Below, one piece after another: positions 27,782 through 39,200 of a stretch of DNA of 44,861 nt (position 1 is the stretch's first letter; each line of letters opens with the position of its first letter). The notes under the pieces are model-generated. The model did no database searches, had not been told where the DNA came from, and worked only from the letters and a program-made list of their open reading frames with translations. Made by a program: the position numbers and the translations under genes. Origin of the DNA: Proteiniphilum sp. (GTDB lineage Bacteria > Bacteroidota > Bacteroidia > Bacteroidales > Dysgonomonadaceae); assembly GCA_011620695.1 (NCBI GenBank), contig WOYT01000121.1:1-44861 (forward strand), written 5' to 3'.

Positions 27782-28606
27782 TTATGTTTCTTTTCCGTTT
27801 TTATATTGTTCAATAGCCTTTTTCACAGAGCCATGCAGCAGCAGCAGGTTCTTTGCCTGCTCGTAGTTCAGCGAGAGCTCATCGACGATCATTCGGGTAC
27901 CCCTGTCCACCAGCTTTTGGTTGGTGAGCTGCATGTTGACCATCCGGTTGCCTTTTACCCTGCCCAGCTTGATCATGGTGGCGGTGGTGATCATGTTGAG
28001 CACCATTTTCTGTGCCGTTCCTGATTTCATGCGGGTGCTGCCGGTCACATACTCTGGTCCCACCACCGGCTCAATTTTTATTTCTGCCTCAGCTGCCACT
28101 GGCGAGTCGGGGTTGCAACTGATGGCGGCGGTGAGGATCCCTTTCTCACGGGCACGGCGGAGTGCGCCAATCACATAGGGGGTGGTGCCGGAAGCGGCGA
28201 TGCCAACAAGCACATCATCCTTCCCGATTTTATGCTTCATCAGATCCTCCCATCCCTTGTCGTAATCATCCTCTGCGTGTTCCACCGGGTTACGCAGGGC
28301 GATGTCGCCTCCCGCAATCAGGCCGATCACGTAGCTGTTGGGCATGCCAAAAGTGGGTGGTATCTCCGAGGCATCCAGCACACCCAGCCGTCCGCTGGTG
28401 CCGGCACCAATGTAAAAGAGTCGTCCACCACGACGCATTCGCTCTACGATGCCAGTGACCAGACGTTCAATGTCGGGGATGGTCTTCTTTACAGCCAGCG
28501 CTACCTTTTGGTCCTCGGCATTGATTTCGGTCAGGATCTCCTGCACCGTTTTTTTCTCCAGGTCGTTGTAGAGCGATTCCTGTTCGGTTATCTTGATAAA
28601 TGTCAT
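27782..28606 (-). CDS. murQ: N-acetylmuramic acid 6-phosphate etherase
   Basis: 'TEQESLYNDLEKKTVQEILTEINAEDQKVA', 'FYIGAGTSGRLGVLDASEIPPTFG', 'GITAA/GSTRMKSGTAQKMVLNMITTATMIKLGRVKGNRMVNM'. Confidence 0.96.
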   Translation of the reverse strand: MTFIKITEQESLYNDLEKKTVQEILTEINAEDQKVALAVKKTIPDIERLVTGIVERMRRGGRLFYIGAGTSGRLGVLDASEIPPTFGMPNSYVIGLIAGGDIALRNPVEHAEDDYDKGWEDLMKHKIGKDDVLVGIAASGTTPYVIGALRRAREKGILTAAISCNPDSPVAAEAEIKIEPVVGPEYVTGSTRMKSGTAQKMVLNMITTATMIKLGRVKGNRMVNMQLTNQKLVDRGTRMIVDELSLNYEQAKNLLLLHGSVKKAIEQYKNGKET

Positions 28607-28633
28607 TTCGATGTATGATATGGGATATGGGAT

Positions 28634-29488
28634 TTATTTGTAATAATTGATCAATCCGGGCATGGGCGATTGTTCTATTTGTCCAATGGTGATTCCTTTT
28701 GTTGTGGCAACCTTTCTCAGGATATCCGCGAAATGCCAGGCGATGGATCCCACAAAATGGACCGTCTGTTCGTGGTAATCATACTGCATCACATTTCGTT
28801 CAAAAAAATCGGAGAAGCCCCTGAATACGATCCTGTAGATGCTATCGTCAGCAATGTAGCTGAGCAGGAAAGGGGCGAGGCTGGCCAGGAAGCGGCTGGG
28901 GAATGGCTGACGGTACACCTTGTCGATGATGAGGGCAGGAGTAAGCTGGTATTCCTCCAGCAGTTTTTCTTTTAACCCCAGTGTGAGCTGGTTCTTCAGG
29001 GCATCACCCACCAGCTGTTTGCCCATGGCAGCACCGCTACCCTCATCACCCAGTATAAAACCCAGGGGCGAAACATGAGAGATGATCTCACTGCCACTCC
29101 ATTCACAGGAGTTACTGCCTGTACCCAGTATGCAGGCAATGCCTGGTGCATCACCGCACAGGCTGTGTGCTGCAGCAACCAGGTCGCTGAAGACATGGAT
29201 GGATTCTATTGGAAATGAACTGTAGAGAGCCTTTTCAACGAGATGGCTTTTATCGGGAGTACAGCCGCTGCCGTAGAAGTGGATCGCATGGATCTCACGC
29301 TCTTTCAGATGTGGCCGGACCTGTAGTCTGATCTCCTCTGCGATCTCCTCTTCCGTTTGATATACCGGACTGAGCCCTTTCCCGTAAAAGCGCTGCAGGA
29401 TCTCTCCATCGCATGTCAGACACCACTCGGTCTTGGTCGCGCCACTGTCGGCAATCAGGTTGTTTCCCTTTGTTGTTTGATGAATCAT
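28634..29488 (-). CDS. BadF/BcrA-type amino-sugar kinase (GlcNAc/MurNAc kinase)
   Basis: 'LIADSGATKTEWCLTCDGE', 'GIACILGTGSNSCEW', 'LGFILGDEGSGAAMGKQLV'. Start MIHQTTKG at 29488. Confidence 0.85.
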   Translation of the reverse strand: MIHQTTKGNNLIADSGATKTEWCLTCDGEILQRFYGKGLSPVYQTEEEIAEEIRLQVRPHLKEREIHAIHFYGSGCTPDKSHLVEKALYSSFPIESIHVFSDLVAAAHSLCGDAPGIACILGTGSNSCEWSGSEIISHVSPLGFILGDEGSGAAMGKQLVGDALKNQLTLGLKEKLLEEYQLTPALIIDKVYRQPFPSRFLASLAPFLLSYIADDSIYRIVFRGFSDFFERNVMQYDYHEQTVHFVGSIAWHFADILRKVATTKGITIGQIEQSPMPGLINYYK

Positions 29489-29529
29489 AGCTCTCTCTCT
29501 TTGTTGTGCTATAAACCAATAACCGGCCT

Positions 29530-30702
29530 CTATAGTTTGATAAAAATATTTTTTTTGTAGAGGATATATCCGAACAGCCAGCAAAGGGTGATGAAGAGCA
29601 GCGCATAGAGCAGCGATCCGAAATAATCTCCTGCCCATGGTCGCAGCAGCACCTCATAGGCAAACCCTTTGATAGAGATGCGCTCACCCTGCCATCCAAA
29701 CTGGATGTTGGAGAGCAGGTTGGCCAATACACCCGCGAAAACATATACAATCAGCGGGTTCACCCCAAATGCGTGAAAGAAGCGGCTCCATTTCTCTTTT
29801 TTCCGGATATCGATGATCCAGATCAGCAACCCCAGCAATTGAGCAGCAAAGCCGGTGGTCACGAGTACAAACGTGGGACTCCATATTTTCTTGTTGAGGG
29901 GGCATCCATATTGCAGCAGCAAACCGGAGAAGGCAAGGATGGTCCCCCAGATCAGCAGTTTCTCCACACGGGTGTGGTTGTCTTTGTGCTCCACGATCAG
30001 CTTCCCGAAAAGAAAGCCAATCAATACATGGGCGATGGAGGGGAGGGTGCTGAGCAGCCCTTCGGGGTCGAAGGCAATGCGCACGCCTTCCGGTGTGGTA
30101 TCTTTGTACATATGGGCGGTACCCCATAATGCTTTATCGACCACCGCGATGATGTTCTCTTCCGACAGTTCAAACCCTTTGCCGAAGCGAAGAATCAGGT
30201 AGTAGCCCAGCAACAGGATGCCAATCACCCATGGCAGCAGTTTGCCCTTCACCAAAACTACTGTCAGCGCGGCAAAACCGTATGCCAGCGCCAGCCGTTG
30301 CAGTACCCCGAGTATGCGGAGGGTGTCGAAATGGGTTGCCGCCACACCGAACGACTCTCCCGAAGCGAGTCCCCGCGTGAGTTGTCCGAACCATCCCAGT
30401 GCCAGTCCGATCAGGAAGATGAGGAGGGTGCGACGCACAATTTTCCAGATGGCTGCTTTGGAGGGTTCAAAGTTGAATTTCCGGAGCGACATGAAAGTGG
30501 AGACCCCCATGATAAACATAAAGAAGGGGAAGACCAGGTCGGTGGGGGTGAGCCCGTTCCAGTGAGCATGCCGGAGCGGTGCATAGGCGTAGCTCCACGA
30601 GCCGGGATTGTTGACCATGATCATGCCGGCGATGGTGATACCGCGGAGTATGTCGAGGGACAAGAGGCGGTTGCTCTGTTTGGCGGAAAGAGTTGCATTC
30701 AT
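29530..30702 (-). CDS. Heparan-alpha-glucosaminide N-acetyltransferase-like membrane protein (DUF5009/NagX-like)
   Basis: 'RLLSLDILRGITIAGMIMVNNPGSWSYAYAPLRHAHWNGLTPTDLVFPFFMFIMGVS'; about 10 TMs. Confidence 0.88.
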   Translation of the reverse strand: MNATLSAKQSNRLLSLDILRGITIAGMIMVNNPGSWSYAYAPLRHAHWNGLTPTDLVFPFFMFIMGVSTFMSLRKFNFEPSKAAIWKIVRRTLLIFLIGLALGWFGQLTRGLASGESFGVAATHFDTLRILGVLQRLALAYGFAALTVVLVKGKLLPWVIGILLLGYYLILRFGKGFELSEENIIAVVDKALWGTAHMYKDTTPEGVRIAFDPEGLLSTLPSIAHVLIGFLFGKLIVEHKDNHTRVEKLLIWGTILAFSGLLLQYGCPLNKKIWSPTFVLVTTGFAAQLLGLLIWIIDIRKKEKWSRFFHAFGVNPLIVYVFAGVLANLLSNIQFGWQGERISIKGFAYEVLLRPWAGDYFGSLLYALLFITLCWLFGYILYKKNIFIKL

Positions 30703-30818
30703 AGATGATTATGAATAATTTGTTTGTTTTGTTTTGGACATTTACATCTGTGACCGTGATCTGAACGGTCAATTGTATGTCTTAAGATATGTGTGTTCAT
30801 TAAACTTACCTGAGCAAT

Positions 30819-32084
30819 TCAGCGGTAAAGATAGTATTTCTTCGAGAATTTCCTGAATGCTTCCTCGTCTTTCGTCCAGTAAGACTGTATATCGGTGAAA
30901 CGATGATTTTTGGAAAATTCCAGGCGGATAAAATCGCTGCCACACACCTTGTCGAACATATCGAACCGGTTCTCCGGCGCATGGTCAAACACTTTGTAAT
31001 CAGGATAAAGTTCTGCTGCCACCTCCATCACATGAAACTGAATATCCGACAGGCGGGCTTTCGCGAAATCGGTGAGGTAGATCTGTACTCCCTGGTAATT
31101 CTTTCCCTGTCCCACTGAATAGTAGGGCTTCAGGTGTATGGGGCGGAAGGTGACACCGGGCAGATTTTTCATGTTCAGCGCTTTGGCAAATGCTTCTGCA
31201 TTGATCCATTCGGCTGCAAACATCTCGAAGGGAAGGGTGTAGCCCACGCCAATGGAGATATATCCCAGTTCACCGAGGATGCCTGATGCGGGGTAGAAAC
31301 AGGCCGAGTGTGCAAAGGGAATATGGGGTGAGGTGGGTACCCAGGGCAGGCCGGTATCATCGAAGTTCATCCTGCGACGCCATTTTTTCATCTTCACCAC
31401 CGTCAGTTTGCAAGGTTGCGGATTCATCTGTTCCCCGTTGATCATCTCTGCCAGCTCACCGCAGGTGAGGCCATAGACATAGGGAATTTTCAGCTGACTG
31501 ACAAACGAAAAGAAGCCCTCTTCCACCAGGTTACCTTCCACCTTAAGTCCGCCCAGCGGGTTGGGACGGTCCAGCACCACGAATTCGATGTCGTTTTCTG
31601 CTGCCGCCTGCATAGCCAGGTACAGGGTGGAGATGTAGGTATAGGAGCGGCAACCAATATCCTGGATATCATATACCAGCAGATCCAGACCCTGCAGCAT
31701 CTCTTTGGTCGGCTTTCGTGTAGCACCGTAAAGTGAATAGACAGGGATGCCGGTATCGGGATCTTTGAAGTCGGACACCTTGTCACCGGCATGTACATCG
31801 CCGCGCACGCCGTGCTCGGGACCGTAGAGCGCCACGAGCTGCACGTTGGGTGCTTCGTGCAGGATGTCGATGGTCGATTTCAGGTTGTTGTCCACCCCCG
31901 TGGGGTTGGTGATCAGTCCCACCCGTTTGCCCTGGAGGATCCTGAAGCTGGACTCCTTCAGCACTTCGATTCCGGTCTTCACCTTGATTTTCTGTGCAAA
32001 AGCGGTCGTGGTGAATATCAGTCCGCCGATAATCATGGCGAAAAGCCAGCCCGATTTCCGGGACATTCGCAGGTTTGTTTTCAT
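30819..32084 (-). CDS. DUF1343 / NamZ-type exo-beta-N-acetylmuramidase, exported
   Basis: 'KTGIEVLKESSFRILQGKRVGLITNPTGVDNNLKSTIDIL', 'LYGPEHGVRGDVHAGDKVSDFKDPDTGIPVYSLYG', 'VYDIQDIGCRSYTYISTL', 'LDRPNPLGG'; signal peptide. Confidence 0.9.
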   Translation of the reverse strand: MKTNLRMSRKSGWLFAMIIGGLIFTTTAFAQKIKVKTGIEVLKESSFRILQGKRVGLITNPTGVDNNLKSTIDILHEAPNVQLVALYGPEHGVRGDVHAGDKVSDFKDPDTGIPVYSLYGATRKPTKEMLQGLDLLVYDIQDIGCRSYTYISTLYLAMQAAAENDIEFVVLDRPNPLGGLKVEGNLVEEGFFSFVSQLKIPYVYGLTCGELAEMINGEQMNPQPCKLTVVKMKKWRRRMNFDDTGLPWVPTSPHIPFAHSACFYPASGILGELGYISIGVGYTLPFEMFAAEWINAEAFAKALNMKNLPGVTFRPIHLKPYYSVGQGKNYQGVQIYLTDFAKARLSDIQFHVMEVAAELYPDYKVFDHAPENRFDMFDKVCGSDFIRLEFSKNHRFTDIQSYWTKDEEAFRKFSKKYYLYR

Positions 32085-32130
32085 AATTCTGATTTTAAAC
32101 CTTTTCATATGTGTGCATCATTCGCTCGTA

Positions 32131-33423
32131 TCATGCTGTTTCCTGTTCCTCTTTTTTAGATCTGCCAAAGTCGGGATCCACCTTCATAAAGGGGATCAGC
32201 AGCAACGTGGGGATCGTGAAGAGGATGATCAGGATAAAGAAATGCAGATATCCCAGCTGTTCCTGGATCCATCCGGCAGCCATGCCGGGCAGCATCATCC
32301 CTAAAGCCATGAATCCCGTGCAAATGGAATAGTGGGCAGTTTTGTGTTCACCCTGCGAGAAATAGATCAGGTAGAGCATATAGGCTGTAAACCCGAAGCC
32401 GTATCCAAACTGTTCAATCGCCACGGCCACATTCACCCAGATAAAGTTTGCAGGTTGATAAAATGCAAGGAAAAGGTATGCCGCATTGGGCAGGGTGATG
32501 GTCAGCGCCATGGGCCAGAGCCAGTATTTCAACCCGTTGCGGGAGGCTACGATCCCCCCAATGATACCCCCAAGGGTGAGGGCAATCACACCCACGGTGC
32601 CATAGGTGATGCCTACTTCGGAGGTGCTTAATCCCAGTCCCCCCACCTCACGGCTGTCGAGTAGAAACGGCGACGCCAGCTTCACCAGCATCGCTTCGGC
32701 CAGCCGGTACAATAACATAAAGGCGATGGCCAGTCCGATTCCTTTTTTTGTGAAAAACGATTTGAAGGTATTGCCAAATTCCGTCATTACCTCCCTGGGC
32801 GTGAAGGCAGCTTTTCCGGTATCACCGGTTGGGTAGGGAAGGACAAAGCGGTGATAGACGAAAAAAACGAGGAAGAGCCCTGCCAGAATAAAGAAGGTGA
32901 GGCTCCAGGCATAAGGGATTTTGCCGGTCGATTTTTCCAGGAATCCTGCCAATACAACGAGCAATCCCTGTCCGGTAATCGAGGCAAAGCGATAGAAGGT
33001 GCTGCGGATCCCCACGAAGAAAGATTGTTGTGAATCATCGAGCGCGAGCATGTAGAAGCCGTCGGCCGCGATGTCGTGTGTGGCGGAGCTGAAGGCCATC
33101 AGCCAGAAGAAGGCGAGCGATGCCTGGAGGAAGAAGGGCGTGGGGAGGGTAAAGGCCACGCCTGCCAGGCCGGCACCAATCAGCAGCTGCATGGAGACGA
33201 TCCACCATCGTTTGGTTTTCAGGATATCGACAAACGGGCTCCAGAAAGGTTTGATTACCCAGGGGAGATACAGCCAGCTTGTGTATAAGGCAATTTCGGT
33301 GTTGGAGAGGCCGAAGCGTTTGTACATGATCACCGAAACGGTCATCACAGCCACATAGGGCAATCCTTCTGCAAAATAGAGGGTGGGGATCCATGCCCAG
33401 GGGTTGCGTGTTGATTGATTCAT
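32131..33423 (-). CDS. AmpG/MurT-like MFS transporter
   Basis: 'TLYFAEGLPYVAVMTVSVIMYKRFGLSNTEIALYTSWLYLPWVIKPFWSPFVD', 'SATHDIAADGFYMLAL'. Confidence 0.88.
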   Translation of the reverse strand: MNQSTRNPWAWIPTLYFAEGLPYVAVMTVSVIMYKRFGLSNTEIALYTSWLYLPWVIKPFWSPFVDILKTKRWWIVSMQLLIGAGLAGVAFTLPTPFFLQASLAFFWLMAFSSATHDIAADGFYMLALDDSQQSFFVGIRSTFYRFASITGQGLLVVLAGFLEKSTGKIPYAWSLTFFILAGLFLVFFVYHRFVLPYPTGDTGKAAFTPREVMTEFGNTFKSFFTKKGIGLAIAFMLLYRLAEAMLVKLASPFLLDSREVGGLGLSTSEVGITYGTVGVIALTLGGIIGGIVASRNGLKYWLWPMALTITLPNAAYLFLAFYQPANFIWVNVAVAIEQFGYGFGFTAYMLYLIYFSQGEHKTAHYSICTGFMALGMMLPGMAAGWIQEQLGYLHFFILIILFTIPTLLLIPFMKVDPDFGRSKKEEQETA

Positions 33424-33435
33424 TTGTAGGGTGTT

Positions 33436-34779
33436 TTAATATTTCTTGTCGATCTTCGTATCGGGAAAATAGTGATGCAGGATCTCTTCGTAGTTGTACC
33501 CCTTCTCCGCCATCATGGCGGCACCGATCTGGCACAAACCCACACCGTGGCCCCAGCCGGCACCGGTCAGCGTGAACTTTTGTGGGATCCCTTCGTCGTT
33601 CTCTTCCTCCGCATCCACCACGAAGGCGGAGCTGTAGAGGTGTGAGCTGGAGAGCGTACGCCGTATCTCCAGCTCCTTGCCGATGGTCATCACCCTCTCC
33701 GTGCCGATGATCTTCAGCCGGATGATGCGTCCCGAGGTACCCCGTTCGAGTGGTTGCAGGTCGATGATCTCGCCGTAATCGATGCCGGAGCGTTCTCTGA
33801 TCAGCAGGCTGAGCTCCTCCTGCGAATAGACCACCTTCCAGCGGTAAAAGTCGGCTGTCTCCTGGTCGTAGTCGTTGAGCACCTGCCGGAGTACATCAGC
33901 ATCCCCTGTATTGCAGAAAGCGGGGGGTGAGGAGCGTATCCATTCATCGGCATTCTCTTCCACGGTGAGATCGGGCAGGGGAGCATCGCCGGTGAAATCT
34001 GCCTTCCCCTGCAGGTAGGGATGTGCGATGGGTTCCCACACATTCTCGAAGGTCTCCATCACGCCGCCGCAGCATTTTGAGAAGCGGGCATCGCAGATGG
34101 TATCGCCGTAGGAGATCACCTTTCCGCGAGTTTCATCGATCACCTTGTTTACCAGCGCGGTTGTTTGACGGGTGATGCCCTGGTAGCGCTGGCAATGGTC
34201 GTCGGCACAGACATCGAACCGGGCATGATCCTCGCGGTCGTACCAGCGGATGATCTCGGTAGGTGATTCAAAGGAGGTCTTGTATTTACCCACAATCTTC
34301 TTGTTCTTTTGTATCTGCGCCAGAAGCCAGCTGCGGGAGATCACGGCATGTGCCTTCAGCAGCTCTTCGGAGCTGGTGGCACTCATCTCGGAGGAGATGA
34401 CGCTCCTGAGGTAATCCTCCAGGGAGACGATGTTGATGGCGGTGATGCCGCCCTTCTCCACGATGATTTTCAATCCCCCCTGAAAACGCTGGTTCTCCCT
34501 GCGTTCCCAGTGGAAGTGGAGGCCGATGATCACATCCTTCAACTCGAAGGTGTCGTGGTGAAAATCTTCCGGCTTGAAGGAGAGCTCATCCAACAGCTCC
34601 CCGTTGAACAGGATTTTTCCCTTCGAGTACGCAGCTGAATAATCACCCGGCAGCATTTCTTTTTCCTCCAACTGATATGCGGAGGAGAGTGAAAAATGGA
34701 TGGTGGGTTGTTCCAAGAGGATGCCGACCTGTATCAGTGGTTCGTTTATTTCAATCTCTTTCTTGCCTGTAGTTCCCAT
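33436..34779 (-). CDS. SpoIID/LytB domain protein without recognisable signal peptide
   Basis: '[37 protein letters not shown]', '[19 protein letters not shown]', '[38 protein letters not shown]'. Confidence 0.9.
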   Translation of the reverse strand: MGTTGKKEIEINEPLIQVGILLEQPTIHFSLSSAYQLEEKEMLPGDYSAAYSKGKILFNGELLDELSFKPEDFHHDTFELKDVIIGLHFHWERRENQRFQGGLKIIVEKGGITAINIVSLEDYLRSVISSEMSATSSEELLKAHAVISRSWLLAQIQKNKKIVGKYKTSFESPTEIIRWYDREDHARFDVCADDHCQRYQGITRQTTALVNKVIDETRGKVISYGDTICDARFSKCCGGVMETFENVWEPIAHPYLQGKADFTGDAPLPDLTVEENADEWIRSSPPAFCNTGDADVLRQVLNDYDQETADFYRWKVVYSQEELSLLIRERSGIDYGEIIDLQPLERGTSGRIIRLKIIGTERVMTIGKELEIRRTLSSSHLYSSAFVVDAEEENDEGIPQKFTLTGAGWGHGVGLCQIGAAMMAEKGYNYEEILHHYFPDTKIDKKY

Positions 34780-36200
34780 GTCCTGATCCTGTCTTTATAA
34801 AGATTGTGTGCATTCATCCTGACGATATCGAGGGAGGCGTCGCTGTTGTCTTCCCAGCGGCGGCAGAGGTAGAGTACGTCATAAATACGTCCTATCTGGT
34901 AGTGGCGGGAGATGTTCAGCCCGAGTGCATAATCCTCGCCGTAGCTGGTATTGGGCACCTTGATTTCCCGCAATACCGGCGTATAGAAAGCACGGGGTGC
35001 CCCCAGTCCGTTGATGCGCAGTGCGTTGTTCCTGCCGTTTTCGGGGGTCCACTCGCGGTGGTCGATGATGCCCGGGGGGATCATCTCCATGTGGAAGTTG
35101 GTCATCTGATAGGTACCCACGACCATGGCGCAGTTCTGTGCGTAGAAAGCATTTACAATTTTTTGCAGTGTATCCTCGCCGCTGTACACATCATCGCTGT
35201 CGAGCTGTACAGCGAATTTTCCGCATCGGGGGTGATGGACTGCCATGTTCCAGCAGCCGCCGATGCCCAGGTCGTCTCTCTCCGGAACGATATGGATCAG
35301 TCGTTCGTCATTTTTGAACTCCGCGATGGCCTCCGTGGTGCCGTCGCTGGAGTGATTATCCACCACGATCAGGTTAAAGGGGAAGGTGGTCTGCTGACTT
35401 AACGCCGACCTGATGGCATCCCGTATGGTCTTGATGCGGTTGCGCACCGGGATGATCACCGACGCTTCAACCTCGAAATTGCCCTGGTTAAATTCAATTT
35501 TCTCGAACCGTGGTTCCAGCCAGGCGCCCACATCTTTCAGGTGCTGGGTGCAGACCTGCTCCATCTCGAGCTGCACCTGCCGGTTTTTGGGATCCACGTA
35601 GTCGAATATTTTCTGACCCGAGGCACGGGTATCTTCCTCCATCATTGTATAAAGGTATTCATTGATATGTACCAACGGATTCTTTTGGGAGACCTTGAGC
35701 CTGAGATCGTAGAGTCCGGCATATTTATAGGCTCCTGCCTTCATCTGTCGTGCCGCTTTCTTCAGTGCCTTTGCATTGTAGAGGAGCAGTGAGCCAAAAT
35801 CGAAATCATCGCGCAGACTACCTTCCTGATAGTCGATCACCGGATGGTTGCTCTTCGCTCCGTTGCTGATGGTGTAGGAATCGGCATACACCATGCCGGC
35901 TTGTGCATCATCCGCAATACGTACCATCCGTTCCAGTGCGAAATAACCCGGTTTCAGCACAGTGGGCTTCTGATAGATGAGCGTATAGTCGGTATTCGAT
36001 TTCTGCGCGATCTTCTTAACCGTGGTACTGCTCTGGAGCGTGTCGATGGCGATGTTTTTGCACCCTTTGATCGTTTCTCTGCTATCTTCCGGAGTAAGCA
36101 AATAGATCTTGTCTATCGACTCCGATTGTCTGAGCTCTTCTACCGTTTTCCTTGCCTGATCCGGTTCTGTGAAGAGAATAAAGGCGTTAATTTTTTTCAT
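34746..36200 (-). CDS. Glycosyltransferase family 2, with extra N-terminal GT-like half
   Basis: C-terminal '[45 protein letters not shown]...LDSDD'; N-terminal ~240 aa contains 'AGMVYADSY', suggestive of a second GT-A fold. Confidence 0.85.
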   Translation of the reverse strand: MKKINAFILFTEPDQARKTVEELRQSESIDKIYLLTPEDSRETIKGCKNIAIDTLQSSTTVKKIAQKSNTDYTLIYQKPTVLKPGYFALERMVRIADDAQAGMVYADSYTISNGAKSNHPVIDYQEGSLRDDFDFGSLLLYNAKALKKAARQMKAGAYKYAGLYDLRLKVSQKNPLVHINEYLYTMMEEDTRASGQKIFDYVDPKNRQVQLEMEQVCTQHLKDVGAWLEPRFEKIEFNQGNFEVEASVIIPVRNRIKTIRDAIRSALSQQTTFPFNLIVVDNHSSDGTTEAIAEFKNDERLIHIVPERDDLGIGGCWNMAVHHPRCGKFAVQLDSDDVYSGEDTLQKIVNAFYAQNCAMVVGTYQMTNFHMEMIPPGIIDHREWTPENGRNNALRINGLGAPRAFYTPVLREIKVPNTSYGEDYALGLNISRHYQIGRIYDVLYLCRRWEDNSDASLDIVRMNAHNLYKDRIRTWELQARKRLK

Positions 36201-36206
36201 AATCTG

Positions 36207-39200
36207 CTAATCATTCCACGTTTCCGTGATGTTTTTAATAAGTTTATTCCTATGCTCCTGACCCTTGATGGCTTCAATGGGAAAGCCCAGGATGCAGCTG
36301 TTGTAGTCCACACCCTTGTAAAGGATGCCGGCACTCAGGTTGTTTTCCGAATATCGGAAAACAGTGAATGCCTGCTCATCTGCCGGCTCAATGGCGTCGG
36401 GGTGTTCCACCACATAGCTTTCGCTGTTCAGCTCATTGTAATAGTTGTAATGACCCGAGATGGATGGGTAGGGAGACGGTACAGCCTTCACACGACCGGT
36501 TACTGCCCCGTTGTTGTTGCGCCATTTATATTTGAGGATGTTTTGGGCCCACTCCCGGTCCTCATTTGTAGCGTATGGATTATCCCACAGGTCGGTACCG
36601 ACAAAAGCGCCGCTGACGAGGATGTTGCCGCCATTGTTGCAAAAGGTAGCAATCGCCTTCTGCTGATTGGAAGTAAATGTCTTGAAACGAGTCGGTTTTG
36701 CTCCGCGTGCGATGCTCCACTCCCGCTGTTTACCCAGGATCCAGTCGACCGTGCCATAATCGTTCAGGTTCACCATCCCGTTTTCCACGGCCGATGCTGC
36801 ACAGGAGACAAATGAGTAGCCCGCTTCCGCAAAAGCCTGCCCATGCACCATGGGATAGTCAAAGTTGTTGCCGGCAATCCGCATTGTCTCATAATTGGCG
36901 TTGCTGTCGCCGAAGCCCGAGGCATCGTCGTCCATCCAGGGGATGATGCGTCGGAACTCATTCTGTTGACCGATAAAATGGTGGTCGGCGATGTAGGGTA
37001 CGCCATTATCCACATTTCCCACGAAACCGGCGATGCTGTCCTGAGAGGCCGTGAAACTAAATGGAGCGGAAACCCTGGTGAATCCGTTCACGATCAGCAC
37101 CTCTCCCTTTTGGTTTGATTTTCTGCAGAGCGAGAGGGTCTCCGAGGGAAAGCTTTTCCCCCCTTCATTCAGGGCCTCTACCCGGAAGCTGTAAAGGCTG
37201 TCTTTTTGAATGGTTGTGCTGTAGCTGTTGTGCTCCACCCTCACGCCATTGTCGAAACCGCTCCCGTTGATGCGGGTGTAAACGATGTAACCCGTTGGGG
37301 TGGCAGAGGGTTCCGCCGGGTCGTTTGTCGGTTGCCATCTTAATTCTATTTCTGTCTCCCCACTGAAGCCCGCCGAAAAATCTTTTACCGGCAGCGGTTG
37401 CACCACAAAGGGTCGGTTGTATTGGGTGGCAAGAAATTTGAGCATCCCCTTGTAAACGGAACGGCTTACGGTGAAGCGGAAGGTGGGATCCAGGCCGTAG
37501 CGCATATCGGCGAAGTTCTGGTGGGAGAGGAGCTCCAGCAGCATGGTCGGCACATTGGGGATGCGTGCTTCGGCATAGGAGCGGTTCCACAGATGACGTC
37601 GCGTCCAGTCCGGTTCAAAGTCACGACGGATATCGTTTACAATCTCCTCCATGATCAGTTCCGTCAGGTCGCGGGAAGCCCACCGTGAGCGTCCGTTTTC
37701 GAACCGTTCCTGGTTGTGGTGCGTCATGTAGATGCCCAGCGTACCCACGATGCTGTCGCCCCAGAAGGTGCCGGCATCGGTATGAAAAGCAAAGGCAAGA
37801 TCCAGTGGAATATTTAGTCCCTTCTTCCTGGGTAGTACCGAAGAGCCTCCGGCCAGCCAGTTGACCCACACGCCGCGACTGGCATAATCGTCGGTATAAT
37901 CATTCTTCCCTTTGCTGCGGTTATATACACTGTCGGGCACTCCTGCCCACTGCATCCAGTAGCGTGCACCCTCGGCGTAGCGGGGGTAACCGCTTATCTC
38001 GGGGGTGTAAGATATCTTTGAAATGAGTGTATCGCCCCCATTCAGGCTGTCGGAACTTTTCGTGTTCTCACGCTCGAAGCCTCCGGGGTGTGGCATCCGG
38101 GCAATGTTACCCATTCCCCCGCCGATTTTTACCGCATCGGCAGTAACGATCCTCCCGGCACGACGACTTTTGTTGGAGAGGGTGATCATATGATGGTTCC
38201 CTTTCTCGAAAGGAAAGCTGCCCAGATAGATCCAGGTGCCTCCTCCCATCTGCTGGTTCACCTTGAACTGGGTTGTACCACCGGCATGGGATATGGTATA
38301 AAGCGCATCGTCGCTGCTGTTCTTTACTGTCTGGTAGGAGACATAGACACCATATTCCCCTTTTTCCGGTATGTCGGGTTGCCAGGTGGCGACTGAAACG
38401 GCACCCTTGGTGATGGTTCTGATTTTTCTTGCCTTTCCCATCCTGAAAGGGTTCTCCCCATCAAGATAGTACTCCTTACCGTTGGCAAAACCTGCGGAGT
38501 CACTCATCTGCCAACGCTCTTTGCCGTTTCGCTCGCTGTAGGAAGAGCCTGCGCTGCTGCCCTCCTGGTCGATGATCAGCTCGGTGGGGTTGTAGTCCCG
38601 TTCACGGGGCATGAACACGTTGGCACCGGCGTTCTCCAGCATCGGTACCAGGAAGGGTATCACATAACTTTGGGTGTAGAGATCCTCTACCGTCTGAAAG
38701 ATGCGTGCCCGCTGCCATTCCCAGCGCCCCAGCTTCTGCTCGTAGTACCAGCCGTGGCTTTGCCACAGGGCGATGTGGTTGTTTTGCAAACCTTTGTTAT
38801 AAGGTGCGGAAGGGTCGGATAACGGGGTGATGAGGGGTGTTTTTACCTTGTGGGCAATGATCCGGTTTTTGTCTTTCTGCTTGCCTCGGTAATAATTGGG
38901 TACCAGATGGCTGATCTCCTCTCCGTCGCTGAAGACGCTGATGCGGTATTTCTTCTGATCCTGTGGAAGATAATAGCGGATGCTGTCGTAGATGTGATAA
39001 ACGGTATGATCCCGCATGGGCAGGTAGGAGAGTGCGAGGTTGGTATATAACTCCACCGATCTCTTCCGATGATTAAACGCAATGCTGTCCACCGTCACCC
39101 TTCCCGGCCGGAGCAGTACCTCCCGGTAGATATTGGTCAATGATTTGTTGAGTTTAAATTTCAGAGAATCCTCCTGAAGATCTTGGGAAAAAGATGAAAA

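Noticed and set aside
35844-36815. 323-aa plus-strand ORF antisense to the GT2 and amidase genes
   Set aside because: Opposite strand is clearly coding with recognised domains; the antisense translation has no recognisable motif. Same reasoning applies to 34806-35402, 7414-8175, 6559-7230, 4136-4681, 1787-2350 and similar ORFs.
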